DNA of 64,000 bases, taken from NCBI RefSeq assembly GCF_037126465.1, contig NC_088206.1:54478841-54542840 (forward strand), given 5' to 3'. Made by a program: the position numbers and the translations under genes. Positions 11,481 through 22,948 of the stretch are shown here, in pieces (positions within the stretch are counted from its first letter, which is position 1; every line of letters starts with the position of its first letter). This stretch comes from Ornithodoros turicata. Its lineage: Eukaryota > Arthropoda > Arachnida > Ixodida > Argasidae. Under the pieces are notes generated by a model. The model had not been told where the DNA came from. It did no database searches and saw nothing but the letters and a program-made list of their open reading frames with translations.

Positions 11481-11987
11481 CTAAGCTTTATTCGTACACC
11501 AAACCAACCAACAGGCTCAATCACAGCCTTTCCTATCTGTTTTGCTTTCCACTACCATCAGTGGAGGTCATTGTAGTAGTGTTCCGCACATGTATTTTGA
11601 GTGTCTGGGGACACCTTACTCCCTTCCGACCGCAATCCGCTGTGGGTCAAGCTTCAGATATACTGAGTTACCTGGAATTTCCAAGTTAAAATGTAGCGCG
11701 ACTTAGCGCTTCTATTATGAAGACCTCAAAGGTCAACGCTTTGGTAGGAGATCCAGAGAGAAGTCATTGGGAACACTGAGTTCGTAATTGCCAATGTCCT
11801 TCCTCTTCGGCACTGTCATGTCGGCGAGCTCAGTGATTTATCCAGACCCCCCCTACACCCCCTAACACCCCCCGAAATGTTCAGTGACACCCCCTAACTT
11901 TTTCACCTGTGTACCCCCTACAGGGGGTGCCCTTGCGATTTCAGCTTTAGACACATGTCGGTAATGATATGTTAAGCTGTAACGACG

Positions 11988-12137
11988 TGTAGTGCGCCGT
12001 GATCCAAGAGACAATGAAGTGCTGACTACAGCACGCTCACGCTTCTGGAGACCGCGCTCCGAATAATAAACGTCCTTTCTGCTGCCGCACTGGCCGAACC
12101 GGTTGTCCCTTTCTCTGGCTCCGGTCGAGCTCCCACA
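11988..12137 (+). repeat. 5' LTR of the gypsy-type element
   Basis: Starts TGTAGTGCGCC and ends GAGCTCCCACA. No clear TGG primer-binding site follows directly. Confidence 0.85.
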
Positions 12138-12336
12138 TCTCGTGACCCGGACATACCGAACGTCTCCATCACCTCCCAGGGTGGCACCGACGTGCCAGCC
12201 CCGGCGCCGCACGTCAATTCCGTCGCGGTCCGACTCCCTGTATTCTGGCCCGCCAACCCCTCAGTGTGGTTCTTGCAGGCAGAATGCCAATTTCAGCTCG
12301 CCGGGATCTCCACACAGCCTACGAAATTCAGGCAAG
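12138..12336 (+). pseudogene. gag fragment of the gypsy-type element
   Basis: Open frame with the motif RLPVFWPANPSVWFLQAECQ, typical of arthropod gypsy Gag proteins (proline, then two or three tryptophans and an aromatic). It breaks off at about 12,330-12,340, where the reading frame of RNase H takes over: the deletion junction. Confidence 0.6.
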
Positions 12337-13795
12337 CAATCTCAAGCAAGCCCTTGCCGACGCCACCCTCTTAGCCCACCCCCGCCACAATGCCCCGCTC
12401 TCCCTGCTTGTGGATGCCTCCGCCCAGACTGTCGGCGCCGCACTCCAGCAAGAGGTTGACTCCTGCCCACAGCCCATTGCATTTTTCTCACGGAAGTTAT
12501 CATCAGCAGAGTCACGATATAGCGCATTCAGCAAGGAGCTCCTGGCAGCTTATTCAGCCGTTCGCTATTTCCGCCATTTTCTCGAGGGGCGGTCCTTCAC
12601 ACTTTGGACGGATCACACGCCACTAGTCGGCGCCATGGCGTCGGCCGGCCGCAACTACTCTCCGCGGGAAATCCGTCACCTTTCCTACATAGCGGAGTTC
12701 ACAACCGACATTCGTCACATCGCTGGCTCCGCGAATGTAGTGGCTGACGCCCTCAGCCGGATCTCCACCCTTTTCTCCAGCCCACTCTCAATCGCAGACT
12801 TGGCTACCGCCCAGGCACGGGACCCCGAACTGCAACGGCCTCGCACCGCGTCTACCGGCCTCAAGCTGCAAGATATCTCGTACCCTTTAACTCCGACGCC
12901 CGTGCTCTGCGACATCTCCGGTGCATCCCCTCGCCCTCTTGTCCCTGACGCCCTCCGGAAACCCATATTCAATAGCATCCACGGCCTCGCACACCCCGGC
13001 GTACGCGCCACCATTACGCTGATCACAGATCGCTACGTATGGCCGTGAGTGCGCCAAGACGTCAGAAGATGGGTCCGCGCTTGCACTCCTTGCCAGCTAT
13101 CAAAGTGCCACCGCCACACCAAGTCTCCGATTGGCACGTTCCTCCCCCCGTCACACCGCTTTGCTACCGTGCACATCGATATCGTGGGCCCCCTCCCTCA
13201 CTCTCATGGCCAACGATACATTCTCACATGCGTGGATCGCTTCACCCGTTGGCCAGAGGCAACCCCCATGGCGGATTCCACGGCCGAAACGGTCGCTTCC
13301 ACGTTTCTTTCTTCCTGGATCGTCCGTTTCGGCGTGTCAACGGAAGTCGTCACTGATCGCGGTCCCCAATTCGAGAGCCGCCTATTCACAGCATTCACCA
13401 AGCTCCTTGGTACCACGCACCTCCGCACCACCGCGTACCACCCTGCCTCCAACGGCTTGGTGGAGCGTTTGCATCGGCATCTCAAGCAAGCCCTGATGGC
13501 CCGCGGCGCGCCCCAGCACTGGACCGAGAATCTGCCGCTGGTCCTCCTCGGCATTCGCGCGGCCTTGAAGCCTGACATCCAGTGTTCCTCCGCGGAATTG
13601 GTGTACGGCACCACCATCCGGCTACCTGCTGACGTGTTTCAAGCCTCCCCCCTGCCGCCCGATGCCCCCTCTGACTACGTGCGCCGTCTACAATCTACAC
13701 TCTCCCGCCTTCATCCAACGGCTACCCTCCCCCGCCGTCGCCGGGATACATTCCCAAGGCTCTATCTGAAGCCTCGCACATTTTTCTCCGCGTAG
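12337..13795 (+). pseudogene. pol fragment: RNase H and integrase
   Basis: The first part (to 13,048) reads as Ty3-type RNase H: LLVDASAQTVGAALQQ, AFFSRKLSSAESRYSAFSKE, LWTDHTPLV and SANVVADALSRI. An in-frame TGA at 13,046 interrupts, then the same frame continues as integrase with a C...C zinc-finger portion ([10 protein letters not shown]) and the DDE core ([40 protein letters not shown]). A frameshift near 13,745-13,760 separates it from the C-terminal tail. Confidence 0.8.
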
Positions 13796-14067
13796 ACAGG
13801 CTTCGACGGGCTCTTCAGGCCCCATATTCCGGCCCGCACAAAGTGCTCCGTCATGGCACGAAGACCCTCGTCATCGACCTCAACGGCAAGCCGGAAACGG
13901 TGTCCATAGACCGCACCAAGCCAGCCTTCATCGACGCACCCTCCGTGCAGGCCTTCGACACGCCTCTTCCAGCGGGCTCAGTGTCCCCCGCTCCGCGCCC
14001 TAAAAAGTCCGTTTCCTGGGCTCCCTTGCTTCGGACGATCCTTCCAGTCCCCCGAGGGGGAGGGTAG
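13756..14067 (+). pseudogene. Integrase C-terminal tail, frameshifted
   Basis: In another frame from the upstream integrase the sequence reads [20 protein letters not shown] and continues to a TAG at 14,065-14,067. This is the usual gypsy integrase C-terminus, ending just before the polypurine tract. Confidence 0.65.
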
Positions 14068-14069
14068 TT

Positions 14070-14219
14070 TGTAGTGCGCCGTGATCCAAGAGACAGTGAA
14101 GTGCTGACTACAGCACGCTCACGCTTCTGGAGCCCGCGCTCCGAATAATAAACGTCCTTTCTGCTGCCGCACTGGCCGAACCGGTTGTCCCTTTCTCTGG
14201 CTCCGGTCGAGCTCCCACA
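14070..14219 (+). repeat. 3' LTR of the gypsy-type element
   Basis: Near-identical to the 5' LTR and preceded by a purine tract (GAGGGGGAGGG) that serves as polypurine tract. Confidence 0.85.
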
Positions 14220-14647
14220 GACGTAACTATAATAATGACCCCCCCCCCCCATTTTTTCCAGCACCCCTCCATGCTTGGGATTCTAGATAAACCACCGCTA
14301 GCTCTCCTGATTTATCGCCATGGCTTCAGCTTTTCGAAAATGTTCTTCGTGATAAAGAGAAAAGAAGAAAACATTGTGTTGTTTGAAGAAATAATGTGTT
14401 TACGTAAAGAAAAGCTCCTAAGAAAGTGTTGTTGCTCCTATCCTGTTCAAAGACAGGAACTCCAATCTCAGAAAGCGGGTTGAGGTAGGTTTAATTTCAC
14501 GAGCTTTTATGACGTATCATTTTGGAAAGTAACGGCTTTACTTAACGGCGTTACTTTTTTAGCCGTTACTTTATTACAATTTTAGCCGAGTAATTTGTAA
14601 CGGTAAAAATTACTTTTGCCACCAGAATAATAGTAACGGTAATCCAT

Positions 14648-14750
14648 TGAAGCGGGCAGACGACGAAGAGAAGGGAACACGGAAGGATAGATAGAGAAAG
14701 TTGAAGATAGAATAAAGCGGTGGAAGCAGAAGGCTCCTTAGAACATTACA
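14648..14750 (+). repeat. 5' LTR of the short-LTR element
   Basis: Carries AATAAA (in AGAATAAAGCGG). A 6-bp stretch near ACGAAG is absent from the 3' LTR. Confidence 0.8.
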
Positions 14751-14769
14751 TTTTGGCGCAGTCGACAGG

Positions 14770-15638
14770 ATGTGGGTGGAATTTTTCGTAAGACCATCCG
14801 GCGACAGCTTTACTCTGGACAGCTACCAGTTGGATGGTGAAGACCCTGTCGCCTTACCCGAGCTTGTCAGCACACAGGAGCGCATCCAGTATTTCGCATC
14901 GAAGAGTAAGCGGAGCATCGATGAGATCGTCAAGAGAGGGAGCATCAAAATCAACATGAAAATGTGCGAGTTCGACGCTCAGATACTGGAGGTTGTACGG
15001 CGGGCAACAGGGACACTCTCCACAGAAGAAACGACCAATGGACTCCTACTGAGGATGATTTCGATACAACAAGAGCAGTCACAGCAACAATTAGAGCTGC
15101 TCCGCGGCATGGCTTTAACCATTGCAAGCCCCAAGCCTAAATTTGAGCACGTCAAGCCTGATACGTTCGACGGGTCCTCAACGAGTCCTGAGGCTTGGCT
15201 TCGATTTTATGAATATGCCTGCACAAAGAACCACTGGATAGCAGACGTTGACGGGGTGACCAATCTTCGGTTGTTCCTATCAAGAATGGCGAAAAGCTGG
15301 CACGAATTGAACATTCTTGAGAAGGGGACGGACACCAAGGAAGAATGGAAAAAAGCTTTCTGGCGGCCTTCCAGGAAAATGCCGTTGGCAGATGGGATAA
15401 AGCCATCTTCTACAAGTACCGATCTGGCACTCCTCTAGAGTATTTTTACGGAAAAAGGAGGTTGCTACAGATGGCGGACAGCAACCTTCCCGAGAGCTCG
15501 ATGGTCCCTCTAGTCATACATGGGCTACACCGCGATCTACAGAAGCAGGTGCAGACGAGGGGGCCCACCACGGTGATGGAGCTGCTCTCCTGCTTCAAGG
15601 AGCTCTGCCTGGACAGACCTGGACTGCCATGGACGTAA
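14770..15638 (+). pseudogene. gag of the short-LTR element, frameshifted
   Basis: The start codon is just after the primer-binding site. The first frame runs to 15,438 and contains a Gag core (TFDGSSTSPEAWLRFYEYA, then SRMAKSWHELN). Homology continues in another frame from about 15,345 (AAFQENAVGRWDKAIFYKYR) to 15,638, so a frameshift lies near 15,345. A nucleocapsid CCHC knuckle is not obvious. Confidence 0.65.
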
Positions 15639-15893
15639 GTCAGCTGCCCCGACATCCGACAATCCCCAACCGTCGTCGTCCGGCAGCCGGGAAATAACTG
15701 GACGTCTCCCGTGGCGGCAACGGAACCAAGCCTCAAACATGGTGGATACTGCACGCCAGTCGTACATGGATGACGACTTAGAGGGAGCCCACGACTCATC
15801 TGGGACTCAAAAAAACGAATAAACGCGGGTTCGCAGCCTCACCCGGAAAGAAAAAAATAGACTGTATACCTAATCAATCAGAACCTTCTCCGC

Positions 15894-16254
15894 ATGACCG
15901 TCCTGCTCAACGATAAACACACAGAGGCGCTTTTGGACACCGGAGCTAGTATTAGTATCATCAACGAGCGAGTGGTAGGCAAAGATGGGTTTTTCCGTGC
16001 AAATTAAGGCCTACGACGGGTCAACAAAGCTACTAAGAGAATGGACGACTGAGAAGATCGAATATCAAGAACATGCCATACAAGGGGACGCACTGGTGAT
16101 GGAGGGAGTAGAGTACGACTTTCTCCTATCCCGTCCCCACATGACAGCAATGCATTTGGACCTTTACTGGGACGACAAGGTCGTCGTGCATGAATATCGG
16201 CCACCAGTGCACACAGCGTTACACCAAGTAAGACGTGTACCGACGATGTTGTGA
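15894..16254 (+). pseudogene. Retroviral-type aspartic protease, broken
   Basis: The frame around 15,933-15,947 reads LLDTGASISIINERVV, with the DTGA active-site motif. The frame breaks near 15,980 and the rest (QGDALVMEGVEYDFLLSRPHM) continues from 15,985 to 16,254. Motif and position after gag support protease. Confidence 0.65.
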
Positions 16255-16289
16255 CATTGTACCCAGAGTTGAAGTGCCTACACACATGT

Positions 16290-16688
16290 CCTCCTCCCAT
16301 CTCCGGTTTCACCGTACCAGTCCATATTTTGCAGCTTTACAACATGCCTCCAGTGTTCTCCGCGGATGAGCAGCTAGGAATCACCGACCACGTTACTTTA
16401 AAGGAGCGGCGGCGATCCGCACAGGAAGAAGAAAAATACTGCGGTCGCATGAAGAGGAATTTCGACTAACGTCGAAATACAAATATACCGGACATTAAAG
16501 TGGGGGAACAGGTGCTAGTCCGGCAGCCAGGAAGTCGAGCTGGGATCTGCGGCCCATTCGTCGTATGGAAGACGATCCACCAAGGAGGCGTCTTAAAAGC
16601 CATTGGTTATACAGGAGCTCACGCAAAAAAAGAGATGGCAACGATAAGCAACGTCATTCCTTATCATCCACGGAAGGATGATTCCTAA
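16290..16688 (+). pseudogene. Integrase C-terminal remnant of the short-LTR element
   Basis: One frame ends YCGRMKRNFD and stops at 16,469; after a short gap the next frame reads VGEQVLVRQPGSRAG to a stop at 16,688. Basic RMKRNFD followed by GEQVLVR is the usual integrase tail layout in these elements. The core domain is deleted. Confidence 0.5.
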
Positions 16689-16700
16689 AGCCGAGGAGGA

Positions 16701-16797
16701 TGAAGCAGGCAGACGAGAAGGGAACACGGAAGGATAGATAGAGAAGGTTGAAGATAGAGTAAAGCGGTGGAAGCAGAAGGCTCCTTAGAACATTACA
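16701..16797 (+). repeat. 3' LTR of the short-LTR element, poly(A) signal lost
   Basis: Aligned to the 5' LTR, the AATAAA has become AGTAAA. The 3' LTR normally supplies the transcript end, so this copy probably cannot terminate normally. Confidence 0.75.
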
Positions 16798-17128
16798 TCC
16801 ATTGCCTTTTTAAAGTAACGTGTACAAGTCTGGTCTCAATGGGCGGGAATTTCAAATCGCGAGGATTCCAGTGCTTTATGATGCCAATACTGTATTATGC
16901 CGTACAACTTTGCGCAAAGTAACGTACAACCTTCATAAGGTACAAAATGCACTACCCTTCCCAACCAAAATGTACTATCTGATCCGTCAAGAGCGAACTA
17001 TCACTTTAACCTTTAACGTTGTCGTGCACATTGTTAGGTGCAACCACGACCTACTAGATTATAACGACCATGTCATAATCGGTAACCCCTATGAGGAGCC
17101 CGTCCGCACGATCCGCTAGGGGCGCTAC

Positions 17129-17431
17129 TCAACGGCCCGCGAGATCTATATCATGATTGGACAATGTAAATTTGAATTTTGAACGCGTAGAAGCGGACGT
17201 ACGGCTACCGTAGCAGACGACAGCAACAGCTCCTATGAAAATGCGTAGAATGATGATCATAATCAACTTTGGAATGAAACATCTTCCGTGGGATATCCAC
17301 CGCTTGTACACAAATACTAAGTTAAGCTGAAGTAAAAAGTATTGTAGAAGTTGAGGAAGCACAACCGGGCCGATGAGTAGCGCCACCGCTAGCTTCCAAA
17401 TGCGGCGCTGGGAAGGGGTGGAGGATGACAT
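17129..17431 (-). CDS. Orphan 100-residue reading frame with two membrane helices
   Basis: Complete frame from ATG (MSSSTPSQRRIWKLAV...) to TGA. Two hydrophobic stretches (about residues 13-42 and 52-74) flank a basic loop (VYKRWISHGRCFIPK). I do not recognise the family. It lies inside intron 7 of gene A, antisense, with no obvious promoter, intron or poly(A) signal. It could be a small gene, a relic, or chance. Confidence 0.25.
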   Translation of the reverse strand: MSSSTPSQRRIWKLAVALLIGPVVLPQLLQYFLLQLNLVFVYKRWISHGRCFIPKLIMIIILRIFIGAVAVVCYGSRTSASTRSKFKFTLSNHDIDLAGR

Positions 17432-17842
17432 GGTAGTTATAATCGTATATAGGTCGTGGGTGGAAACGCGGTAAAAAAAGAAAAGGGGACAGGAACCAAC
17501 TGCGTACTCTCAACTAACTAGTTTATTGACACACGTAATTTATAAACACAAAAATTTGCTAACGTCAATCAGTCGTTGTTCGTTTTTATGCGTTTCGCGG
17601 TATGATGGTATACCGACTACCCCGCTTCCACACAGCGGTCTGTTATGTGACTATAAGTTACATCTTTTACCTACCCTGGTTTTATAATATGAACGAGTTT
17701 TCTCGGCCAACCACGGAACGCGATGTTGTTTTTGTCATGTTCTGAGCATTGTAGGAAAGTTTTCAAGCCTTGCACCGACAAAACTCGTCTCATTAAGCGC
17801 TGCGGTAACAATATTGTTGATTTAATTACGTGAACCTTTCAG

Positions 17843-18048
17843 CAAATGAAGGGGAAGAGACAAAGAAACGAGCCATGGTGGACGCTGGGGGAAATAATGC
17901 AGCCAACCGAACCGGAGACGACGTCACAACGCACGATATGGGAGACGTCGCGAATGCCTCGAGATCTGTCGCGGACAGCGACTACCAGCAGGGACCAGAC
18001 CCGAAGCGGATGGTGGCTGTACCGTTAGATAACATTGCATGAACCTTG
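17843..18048 (+). CDS. Gene A exon 8: C-terminal segment and stop
   Basis: The acceptor AACCTTTCAG ends at 17842; entered in phase 1 it reads ANEGEETKKRAMVDAGG onward, with NRT and NAS sequons and an acidic, polar composition, to TGA at 18040-18042. A consensus donor GTGAGT begins at 18049, only six bases after the stop. A stop that close to the last junction would not trigger nonsense-mediated decay, so this can be the normal end with a downstream 3' UTR exon (see 19717). With exons 1-7 it gives a complete 321-residue protein. Its intron 7 (8868-17842) hosts two LTR elements. Confidence 0.5.
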
Positions 18049-18184
18049 GTGAGTGCTTTGAAGTAGAACTGCGCTATGACAGTGTATGCTAATGCAATGG
18101 TCTTGAATATCTCGAGTATCATTGATGGGAGCGACCGGAATACTATGGGGCTTAGGGCCGGATCTGATATGTGTCGTCTGGGCA

Positions 18185-18440
18185 TCTCCATTCACCCTTT
18201 CACTGTTTATACAAACAGAAGGCACAACCAGAGGTTCTCTAGTGTTCCCAGCATCAGCGGCTGCTTGTGGCGCCACACCGTGTCACTCATTTGAGTTAAA
18301 CCGTTTCACTATTTCTAAACGGTGAGTGGATTTAACTGAAGTGAGTGACGCGGCGTGGCGCATGTAGTCGCTGACGCTGGGAACGCTAGCCAGTTTCCGG
18401 TTGTACCTTCTGTTTGTAAACAGTGAAAGAGTGAATAGAT
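18185..18440. repeat. Palindromic foldback element
   Basis: CATTCACCCTTTCACTGTTT at the left is matched by its complement ending near 18,440, with AACCGTTTCACTATTTCTAA...CGGTGAGTGGA near the centre. Non-coding. Confidence 0.55.
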
Positions 18441-19716
18441 ATCCGAGAAGGAACACACCATGCTTCATGAAGTTATTCTCTTCGTCTGATGCCGATTTCA
18501 CGAAACCAAATACGGACACGTACAGACCAAATACGGAAAACGAAAAATACGAATCCAAATACGGACACGTGTCAAATTACGGACTCGAGCATCGTCCACT
18601 GCGCGAGAGGCTCGTACGCACGGACTCAGCAAAATTAGCACAAGAACATGTGCGTTTCTCGTGAATACATGCCGTTGCCCTAGAAGAGATAGCTCCCTGG
18701 ATGTCTCCTTGGAGGACTTTTGAGTATAACACGAGAGTATTTGAGTGTTCAACGAGAGTCAACAAGGATAAGAAAAGGATGCTGCGAGTAATGCGAGGTA
18801 CACCTGCTCTACTCGATGTAAAAATGCATTTTACGCACTAAATGTCTTCGCTACCACAAGTAGCCCATTACGGCATCTCCTATAGGTCGTTTTATTTGGT
18901 TTATTGTGATTGCTTCTACTTAGTTGCAGTCTTATCCGTATCAATTTCACTCTAGTCTTGGAAAAGCTCGGTATAGTGTACCGTAGCTCCCAAAAATATA
19001 ACCGATGGTGCCAGAAAAGTAAACTCAGGACGTCGCACGTATGCTTCAAACGAGCTATCTCAACGCTTTCCGCAAAGTGGCAAATTAGTATTTTTGTAAG
19101 AGATGCACGCCAGCTATGTCAGATAGCTGGCGAAAGAGCATCTTTATCGTACTACTTTCACTGTGGTCTCATGTCATCGGCTGTATGTCCCTCATGTAGA
19201 CTTGGGCTCGCTTGCACGAACAGTGAACAAATTCGTCATTGGTGTGATCGTATAGTGCACTGGCAAAGCTACCGAGGAATTTCCTCAACGTTCGTACGAT
19301 GCGTTCATCTAGACCACACCGCTCATTTATACCAAGCGATCAGTATGGAGGAACTTGTACATATTTGCCAATTGTTTGTTCCAATTGGAATATAAAGCAG
19401 ACTGCTGTTAAGAGCTGCCTAAAGTAACGATAGATTTGAGGTTTCATGACCCCAGTTACCACAAGTTGTGATCGTACTGCACTCGTTTGTGCGGCTTTCC
19501 TACGTGGCATCACCTGGGGCCTCGAAGTAGCAAGACACATCGTTGTTGTGTACGATGTCCTTCTTCATTGAGTCATTGAGTGAGGGCGTACGGTCGGTCT
19601 GTGCTTAGCCTAGACGTGTGCTAACCTCCGTTAAATTATACTAAACGATACATACCGCCTCCAGGTTTGATAAACGGCAGCTGAAAGGCCTAAAGTCATG
19701 CCTCTTTTCTTTTCAG
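18441..19716. other. Stretch between exon 8 and candidate last exon of gene A
   Basis: A 161-codon frame at 18,910-19,395 (+) has irregular composition and matches nothing I know. Otherwise no feature. Confidence 0.25.
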
Positions 19717-19790
19717 AGAATGATGCCGCATCACAGAGACATCTTATTAAAATAAATTCATCCTATTTGTCCATGAATGCCAGCATGTAG
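19717..19790 (+). CDS. Possible last exon of gene A (3' UTR or alternative C-terminus)
   Basis: An excellent acceptor (CCTCTTTTCTTTTCAG) ends at 19716 and an AATAAA lies at 19751-19756. After exon 8 this would be 3' UTR. If exon 8 is skipped, exon 7 joins here in phase 1 and codes 24 residues beginning ENDAASQRHLIK, with NSS and NAS sequons, to TAG at 19788. In that reading the AATAAA lies inside the coding stretch, so the two roles are mutually exclusive for any one transcript. Confidence 0.4.
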
Positions 19791-21906
19791 TTGTTGCTGA
19801 CTAAAGGCTGGCTGTATGTCAGTGGTTGAAAATACATTTTGCGTGGCTGTGGCTATCAGATACAGGTAGGCGGACGGAACAAGAGAGGTCTTGGGGACTT
19901 GACCTTGGGACTTGATCTTGCCTGAACGTTCTTTGCTGCTTGATGCTCTGGATTCAGTTCTGCAGCAGGTATCTTAGTGCAAGTAAACGTTACTTAGGAA
20001 GAAATTTATTCGTTTAGTATCTCTTAGTAAGACTGCCATGTGACTGCGGCCCAGCTCAGTCTGAACCAAGTTAGGTAGTCCAGGTTAGGTAACCAGGTTA
20101 GTCTGAACCAAGGTAACTCGTTACAAGTAACTCGTTACTGTAACTAAGTTCCTTTTTTGGTAACTTGTAACTTAACTCGATACTTTTGCGCCGTGGTAAC
20201 TTTCAGAGGAACTCGTTCTTTTTTCAGGTAACTTTGCCAAAGTAACTTATGTTAAGTTCCAAGTTACTTTTAAACTCGCTTTTCACTCACGTCCACATAT
20301 ATTCTTGCTTTCTCTCCGGTTCCTTCATGGCATTTTTTGCTATAAAACGTGATGTTCAATCAATGACAGTATTTTATTCAAAAAGTAAGAACAGCTGCCA
20401 TTGAAATGAAGCTCAACCATTGTGCGCCCAGAGGGAGTAAGATGCAAAGCGTTCAAATAGACCTCAACCAGAGAAACGTCATCATGACATTGGTAGACAG
20501 ACTGAAACCGAAACAAATCGGAAGGAGTGGGCTGGGTTCCACGAACGGGCATTTGTTCGCTGCCTCCCATTGAAAGAAAAGCAGGACCGCGGGTCATATC
20601 GTAATCCCCTCATGACCGTGGCTTTCGGGCGCGATCTTGTTCACCTCTAGCTTCGAGCGTAGTTCAATTCTACCAAATTGAACTGTCGAACACTATGACG
20701 TCATTTGTTTACAAGCAGGGAAAGGTCTATATTTGGACATAAACGAAAACGATCTAAGCGTGTTGCACTCCTCCACAGGCAACTCAAGGTCTAACTTAAC
20801 TGTTTACGCGCGCTGGACCTGCGTAATGCTATTTTGTGTCCGACGTAACTTGGAAGTAACTCGTTCTTTTTTTTAAGTAACTCAGTAACTGCGAGTTACA
20901 TTTCAGGCTGAAGAACTTCGTTATTAACTTAGTTACATTTTGCACATGGTAACTTAACTTGTAACGAGTTCCTTTTGACGGGTAACTTCTCAATCTATGT
21001 ATAATCTGTCATATTCTTAAGCAAAGGTTCATCTAGCTCAACCTGCTTGTACAGCGGGCAGACAAGAAACGGCACTTTTTCGTTGATTATTTGAGAGTAA
21101 TTTTCTTATGTCTAGTGTCCTTTCAACTTTGGAAAATGCGTTCACGCTGTATGCTACACAAAATGAAGACTTTTTGCACACCTTGTTTTCGCATCATGTT
21201 TTAATAGCTTTGCACATAAATGCAATTGCACTAACTCTGTGTGAAATAGGGGAAAAGCACAGTGAGACGAAAAAGTGAGGGAAGATTATATAAACAGGTA
21301 TGTGCAGCATTCAGAAAATGTTAATTCATGGAAAGTAAACTTCCAACACGTACTAGCAGGGCTAACGGCGTCTACTGACTGGAGCACAGGCAGGACATTA
21401 ACGATATTATAACGATAAGGACACTGTCGTTATCGTTAGCAACGATAACGATAACCAGTGTTATATAGGATAATTCGGGATTGAAAATAATTCGATTTCA
21501 GCAGTACGTGCAAACAGATGACACATTTTGATCCTAATTCTGAATTCCGCTTCTACTACTGCCACCACAGTGCGCAGGATTCAAGTCAGTATGAGCAGTC
21601 TCACGGCGTTTGGGGGCGCTCCGAACCGTATTCTGCAGCGCCAGTTGTGGTCGTGTAGCCGGAGGTTTGTCCGTACACAGGCATGTGTCGCCTACACTGC
21701 TGCTCTGCCGAGCTTCCCTACTCGACGTTAAGCAAGCAAGCAAAATCGTGGCACAATGATTTCCACAAAAGAGATGACGTTCCCGTTACAGCGGAACGGC
21801 AGGGAATATGCCGGACACTACCGTCGAGCATGGGCGCCCTGCATATGGGGAGGGAATTGGCGCAGCGGTCGCCGGGCGAAACTTTAGTGCAACAGGCAAC
21901 GACAGC
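19791..21906. other. Intergenic repeats
   Basis: Two blocks of degenerate AACTCGTTACAAGTAACT repeat (20,100-20,270 and 20,840-21,000) appear to bracket unique sequence (including 20,340-20,600), as in an old foldback element. ACGATAACGATAAC-type simple repeat lies near 21,400-21,460. No gene. Confidence 0.4.
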
Positions 21907-22948
21907 AGTAGTATAGTTTAATACGGCATAATAACGGTGCCTGTATAAGAACCGTTACGTACAACGACATCCTTTTTCTAATCCAAGATGGCCGATTCTA
22001 ATCCAATTCTAAGCCAACACAATCCACTTGTAATCCAACACAAGCTAAATCCAAAGCCATCTGATTGGCCGCCATTAGCCCCGCCCACTTCACGTTGATT
22101 GGCCACCACGCCAAGCCCCACTGATCATTGATTGGTCAATCGTAGCTCTGCTCCTTTATGCTAATTAGTTGGCTTGGCTCTGCCCACTTGACGTTGATTG
22201 GCGCACAACGAGCCTACTCATCGCGTTGATTGGTCGATCGTAGCTCCGCCCCTTTATGCTATTTAGTTGGCCCCGCTAGCTTCACGTTCATTGGACCATG
22301 CTAAGCCCGTTGATCGTTGATTGGTTGACCATAGCTCCGCCCCTTTTATGTTAATTACTTGACTCCGCCCTGCTTCACGCTGATTGGTGCACGCCCGCTA
22401 TGCTAATTAACTGGCTCCGCTGATTGGTCCTACTCTCCAGGCGCTCCGATTGGCCCGGCGGCGGCGGCCCCACTGCGGCTTTATCTCAGATGTTCAAACT
22501 TACCTTGTGGCGTGCAACTTTCCGCCCACTTCATGCTGATTGGTCCATTCTAAGCCTACTGATTCAGACGTCTAAGCCAAAGCCTAGTGATCACCCTCCC
22601 AGACTTTCCTGACGCTCTGATTGGCCGTCTCCAATGTAAGCCTACCGATTAGCCCTCGCTAAGCGCACTGACACCAGCCCACTGACATCAGATGGCGCAA
22701 CTCTTTACTGGCTCCACCCACTTCACGCTGATTGGCCCTTCACAACGATTGGTCCGTTCTAAGCCTACCGATGGCTGGGCCTGATTGGTCCACGCTAAGC
22801 CTACTGAACGGTGATTGGCTAACCTGAATTTATCGCTCCTAAGCCAGCCAGCAGCTTCAGACAAGACACACGACAATTGTTGATTTCAACCTTTATTTGG
22901 TACAATGGCCTCCTCGTCCAGCTGTGGGTTGGTCCAGCTGCATCAGAG
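21907..22948 (+). repeat. Left terminal inverted repeat of the 4-kb Polinton-type element
   Basis: Begins with a unique end segment, then tandem modules with ATTGG (inverted CCAAT), CCGCCC (GC box) and TATGCTAATTA, and ends near TTTATTTGGTA and CATCAGAG. On the minus strand TTTATT is an AATAAA. Confidence 0.7.

Larger units (their letters stand above)
11988..14219 (+). mobile_element. LTR retrotransposon, Ty3/gypsy-type, internally deleted
   Basis: Two 150-bp LTRs (TG...CA) at 11,988-12,137 and 14,070-14,219 differ at only about two positions, and GACG flanks both ends (11,984-11,987; 14,220-14,223). Both LTRs carry an AATAATAAA poly(A) region. The interior runs straight from a short gag piece to the end of reverse transcriptase/RNase H and integrase. 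Near-identical LTRs mean a fairly recent insertion; the missing gag-protease-RT block and the stops mean it cannot move on its own. Confidence 0.85.
14648..16797 (+). mobile_element. Short-LTR retrotransposon, internally deleted
   Basis: LTRs of 103 bp (14,648-14,750) and 97 bp (16,701-16,797) start TGAAGC and end ATTACA; the 5-bp target duplication TCCAT is perfect (14,643-14,647; 16,798-16,802). A TGGCGCAGTCGACAGG primer-binding-like site follows the 5' LTR and a GAGGAGGA polypurine tract precedes the 3' LTR. The interior keeps gag, part of protease and the end of integrase; reverse transcriptase and RNase H are gone. It sits inside an older degenerate repeat (14,510-14,645 with 16,803-16,830). 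Confidence 0.85.

Noticed and set aside
18910..19395. A 161-residue + strand frame.
   Set aside because: No recognisable domain, uneven composition, no splice or poly(A) support.
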